Part shown: piece by piece, positions 46,025 through 48,667 of the stretch
Layout: each line of letters starts with the position of its first letter
How positions within the stretch are numbered: the first letter of the stretch is position 1
Assembly (NCBI GenBank): GCA_026709265.1
Contig: JAPOTI010000003.1
Location: forward strand, 1-48,667
From: Paracoccaceae bacterium
GTDB taxonomy: Bacteria; Pseudomonadota; Alphaproteobacteria; Rhodobacterales; Rhodobacteraceae
DNA length: 48,667 nucleotides
Direction: 5' to 3'
Program-made: the position numbers and the translations under genes
The notes under the pieces: generated by a model
What the model saw: the letters and a program-made list of their open reading frames with translations, nothing else
Told to the model about the DNA's origin: nothing
Databases searched by the model: none

Positions 46025-47244
46025 CGGTTCCTCATTTCCTCAGGATTAAACTCGATTTCGACTTTTTGCCACGATTCATACTTATCGCGAGGCAATTCAT
46101 ATCCCTGATTCAGGCAGCGCAAGACAGCGCGGCGGGCCGCCTCGAAAGCTCTCATTCTCGCTTCTTCGGGGCCAGCCGTTGTGTTGAGCAATTCAAGTGA
46201 GCCAGGAATCGGGCGACCGCTCAGATCGAGCTCCACCTCAACAGTCACCACAATAAATCTGGCGGCATCAGACAGAGAGCCAATATTCCAGCAACGCTGT
46301 ATGGCTCTCTTGAGGCCCTCGTGCTCACGTGCTGACAGCCGCTGTGAAGCCACGCTTTCCGCAGCTTCGCTCTGACTGGATTCCGCATCTGCCTGTAAAG
46401 CCTGTTCGCGCATGTCCTGAGCAATCAGTGACACAATATCAAGTTCCTGTTCTGGTTGCGCAATCTCTGCTTCTGGTTCCGGTGTCTTGACCGTCTCCTC
46501 TTGGTCTTCTGACTGTGTCTCCGCTTCCGCATCGGATCTGTCTGGGATGTCAGCGGCACGTACCGGGCGCCGCATCGGGCGGCTGACCTGCAATGCCTTT
46601 GCCTCTGTTTCATCAGCCTCGGTCACGGTTTCCAAAGATGCTTGCGGCAATTGAGACTGTTCTGCGGGCTCGGCCACGACATCCTCGTCTTCTGGAGTCG
46701 TGACTGATGATAAATCGGCAGATTGCACTTGACTATCGCTTTCAAGATTCTCAATTTGCGGTTCAGGTGCGGCGTCAGGAGCAACAAAATCTGTATCCTG
46801 GCGAGCGGCCTCCTCAGGTCGGGTGACTTCGTCAGCGATCGAGACGGCTTCGCGTTCAGCCACCGGGGTCGGGGAACTGCGCACGGTATCAGTCTCCACC
46901 ACAATTGTCGGCACCACGGTCTCTTGGGCAGGCGGCGGCAGCGACTCTGGCTCGGGCTGCGGCTGTATCTTCGGCTCCGACGATGGTTCAGGCTGCCTCG
47001 ACTCGGCAAGCGGGGAAGACACGGCCGGCTCCACGGATTCCGGTGGCGTCGGAGTCGGCACCTCCTCAACAGTCTCAACGCTGGTTGCGGTCTGCAATAA
47101 GCGAAACTCTTCTTCTGAAATCAGTGCGATATCCGTATACTCGAACACAGGTTGTCTCATACTCCTGTCATCAAAATCACTGAAAATGACAGCATACAGG
47201 ATCGTGGCATGCAACGCTGCCGATAATATGGCACCGATGCGCAT
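46021..47244 (-). CDS. tolA: Cell envelope protein TolA
   Basis: TolA spans the periplasm from the TolQR motor to TolB/Pal. The 407-residue product has one N-terminal membrane helix ([18 protein letters not shown]). A long linker rich in Pro, Glu, Ser and Val follows (about residues 60-270), instead of the Ala/Lys helical linker of E. coli. The C-terminal TolA domain contains [37 protein letters not shown] and [17 protein letters not shown]. Its gene overlaps tolB by 4 bases. Confidence 0.92.
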   Translation of the reverse strand: MRIGAILSAALHATILYAVIFSDFDDRSMRQPVFEYTDIALISEEEFRLLQTATSVETVEEVPTPTPPESVEPAVSSPLAESRQPEPSSEPKIQPQPEPESLPPPAQETVVPTIVVETDTVRSSPTPVAEREAVSIADEVTRPEEAARQDTDFVAPDAAPEPQIENLESDSQVQSADLSSVTTPEDEDVVAEPAEQSQLPQASLETVTEADETEAKALQVSRPMRRPVRAADIPDRSDAEAETQSEDQEETVKTPEPEAEIAQPEQELDIVSLIAQDMREQALQADAESSQSEAAESVASQRLSAREHEGLKRAIQRCWNIGSLSDAARFIVVTVEVELDLSGRPIPGSLELLNTTAGPEEARMRAFEAARRAVLRCLNQGYELPRDKYESWQKVEIEFNPEEMRNR

Positions 47245-47356
47245 TTACGCGTCCCTTGCGACTGAGAGACGATAACAGCGGTTTGCAAATATCCTTTCAT
47301 AGGCGAACTTGACATGTGCTGCAGCCACGATCGGGCAATTGCTCCCGGCAGCCGCC

Positions 47357-47833
47357 TCAGTTCGACAAATCGCTGGCGGCGGTTTCATCTCGGGTCTCTT
47401 CGCTGTTCGTCACCAACCCGATATTTCGGAATCCTGCATCGTTCAGATCCCCCATGACCTTCATGATCACCTCATAGCGCGCATCACGGTCACCGCGAAC
47501 ATAAATCCGATCCGAATCACGTTCCGCAATCACGGCGGCCAATCTCGCAATCAATTCGTCTCGGGGGATTTCTGATGACTGCAGAGCAACTCGCCCATCA
47601 ACGGCAACTGATAGCGTCAATGGCTGCTCGGGCTCGGAGGGGAGCGGATTGGCTTTGGTTTCCGGCAACTGAACCGGTATGCCAACTGTGAGCAGCGGCG
47701 CGGCCACAATAAAGATGATCAACAAGACAAGGACAACATCAACAAAAGGCGTAACATTGATTTCCGCCATGGGGCGGAACTTTGTTCGTCGCCGACCTTT
47801 CTGTGGCTCTGATCGATAAATCAGGGAAGGCAA
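47357..47833 (-). CDS. tolR: Tol-Pal motor protein TolR
   Basis: TolR is an ExbD-type partner in the proton-driven TolQR motor. The 158-residue product contains AEINVTPFVDVVLVLLIIF, the membrane helix with the conserved proton-carrying Asp. A periplasmic domain follows: GIPVQLPETKANPLP and IARLAAVIAERDSDRIYVRG. I chose the TTG at 47833, one base after the tolQ stop (TGA A TTG); longer in-frame versions would read through tolQ. The coupling fits the fixed stoichiometry of the motor. Confidence 0.93.
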   Translation of the reverse strand: MPSLIYRSEPQKGRRRTKFRPMAEINVTPFVDVVLVLLIIFIVAAPLLTVGIPVQLPETKANPLPSEPEQPLTLSVAVDGRVALQSSEIPRDELIARLAAVIAERDSDRIYVRGDRDARYEVIMKVMGDLNDAGFRNIGLVTNSEETRDETAASDLSN

Positions 47834-47834
47834 T

Positions 47835-48530
47835 TCAGTCGTCCAACTGGCGCGATATGATGGTCGAGAATTCCTCCGAAAAGTTCTCGAAATTATCGGC
47901 GAGGCGCTCAGCTGCACCCGACAGACTATTGTAGAAAATCACAGCCGGGATCGCCGCAAGCAAACCGAGTGCTGTCGCGGCCAACGCTTCACCAATTCCG
48001 GGAGCAACGACAATGAGGCTGGTCGTTTCCTGCAGGCCGATTTCACTGAATACCCGCATAATCCCCCAAACAGTTCCAAACAGACCGACAAATGGTGCTG
48101 TTGAACCCACAGTTGCAAGAAAACCCAGACCCTGCACCAGTCTTCCGGTTTCACGGCTCGATGCCAGGCCCATTGATCGATCGATCCGGGAACGTACCCC
48201 AGCAATCAATATTCCGTCTGTCCGTTGCGACTTCTTCCATTCATCCATCGCTGCACAGAAGATCCGTTCGGATGCACCTTTGGGGTTTTGGGCCATCGTG
48301 CTGTACAGTTCGTCCAATGGTTGACCTGACCAGAATTTACGATCAAATTCCTGGGCATCTCTGCGGACCTTGCGAAAATTAAAGTATTTCTGAAAAATAA
48401 TTGCCCAAGTCCAGAATGACGCAAGGAGCAAGAGAAGCATGACCAACTGAACGACCAGTCCGGCTTCAAAAAATAAACCTACAAGCGAAAAGTCCGCGCC
48501 GTGCTGGGGCGTAATCGTCTCAGTTTCCAT
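47835..48530 (-). CDS. tolQ: Tol-Pal motor protein TolQ
   Basis: TolQ is the MotA/ExbB-type proton channel. The 231-residue product has three helices: GLVVQLVMLLLLLASFWTWA, LGFLATVGSTAPFVGLFGTV and APGIGEALAATALGLLAAIP. The segments WGIMRVFSEIG and GIGEALAATALG are typical. It is the first tol gene. The usual upstream ybgC is not recognised in the last 137 bases, so it must lie outside or elsewhere. Confidence 0.95.
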   Translation of the reverse strand: METETITPQHGADFSLVGLFFEAGLVVQLVMLLLLLASFWTWAIIFQKYFNFRKVRRDAQEFDRKFWSGQPLDELYSTMAQNPKGASERIFCAAMDEWKKSQRTDGILIAGVRSRIDRSMGLASSRETGRLVQGLGFLATVGSTAPFVGLFGTVWGIMRVFSEIGLQETTSLIVVAPGIGEALAATALGLLAAIPAVIFYNSLSGAAERLADNFENFSEEFSTIISRQLDD

Positions 48531-48578
48531 CTTAAAATACTGCTCTGGTCATGCCGCTTTCCGCGGTTCTCCTCGGAA

Positions 48579-48607
48579 TTGATAACCTGAAACAACCCTA
48601 AAGTAAA
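48579..48607 (-). promoter_or_regulatory. Possible tolQ promoter
   Basis: On the minus strand, TTTACT (48607-48602) and TATCAA (48584-48579) are separated by exactly 17 bases, each with four matches to the housekeeping consensus. Transcription would start near 48572, about 40 bases before the tolQ ATG. GAGGAGAA (48574-48567) lies at this point, followed by a CCGC/GCGG mini hairpin. The call is by eye only. Confidence 0.35.
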
Positions 48608-48667
48608 GACTGTGTACCTGCTCACCACATATGAGACGCGGGCCCCTCATGGGTTGGCAGTGATTCG

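Noticed and set aside
1-48667. CRISPR arrays, rRNA genes, riboswitches, prophage
   Set aside because: No regularly spaced repeats, rRNA signatures, phage structural genes or recognisable riboswitch cores were seen on either strand.

Overview
The window is a chromosomal segment of an alphaproteobacterium with moderate GC content (near 50 percent by eye). Three gene orders point there, and within the class to Rhodobacterales or a close relative: bamE / yceD-rpmF-plsX-fabH-ihfA-merR-tRNA-Pro; xth-erpA / dgt-argS-(SPOR-type protein)-nagZ-scpA-scpB; and tolQ-tolR-tolA-tolB-pal-cpoB-tilS-ftsH. The assignment rests on recognised gene order and protein motifs; no database search was run. Both tRNA genes encode their 3' CCA.

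Region 1 (1-6.4 kb): bamE on the minus strand lies divergent to a plus-strand series for YceD, ribosomal protein bL32, PlsX, FabH, IHF alpha and a MerR-type regulator, then tRNA-Pro(GGG) and a long-form dCTP deaminase. Region 2 (6.4-12.5 kb): a minus-strand series runs dgt, argS, a membrane protein that resembles the usual SPOR protein of this locus but has no SPOR domain, nagZ, scpA and scpB, with several start/stop overlaps. Region 3 (12.5-19.6 kb): erpA and xth face a deoxyinosine-type DNA glycosylase. A gene-poor stretch follows, with a mini inverted-repeat structure, a lone DUF4143-type AAA ATPase, a FAD monooxygenase, a small membrane protein and an M48 protease.

Region 4 (19.6-28.5 kb): a complete heterotetrameric sarcosine oxidase operon (soxB-soxD-soxA-soxG) lies divergent to ccmI-ruvX and a small coupled gene, followed by dusA. 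Sarcosine oxidase makes 5,10-methylene-tetrahydrofolate, which FolD (about 12 kb away) oxidises to 10-formyl-THF. Region 5 (28.6-38 kb): pcm-tolC-valS, acetoacetyl-CoA synthetase, tRNA-Cys(GCA), folD and a MOSC-domain gene.

Region 6 (38-48.5 kb): the Tol-Pal envelope system (tolQRAB, pal, cpoB), then tilS and two tandem ftsH genes. The second FtsH keeps the ATPase and zinc-protease motifs but has lost the first membrane segment and most of the periplasmic domain. A short fragment upstream of it lies in another frame and joins it at a TAATG stop/start.

I found no CRISPR array, intact transposase or prophage. The best leads are the split second FtsH, a RuvX in which the last conserved aspartate is replaced by histidine, the SPOR-less protein, and several unexplained inverted repeats in gene-poor gaps.
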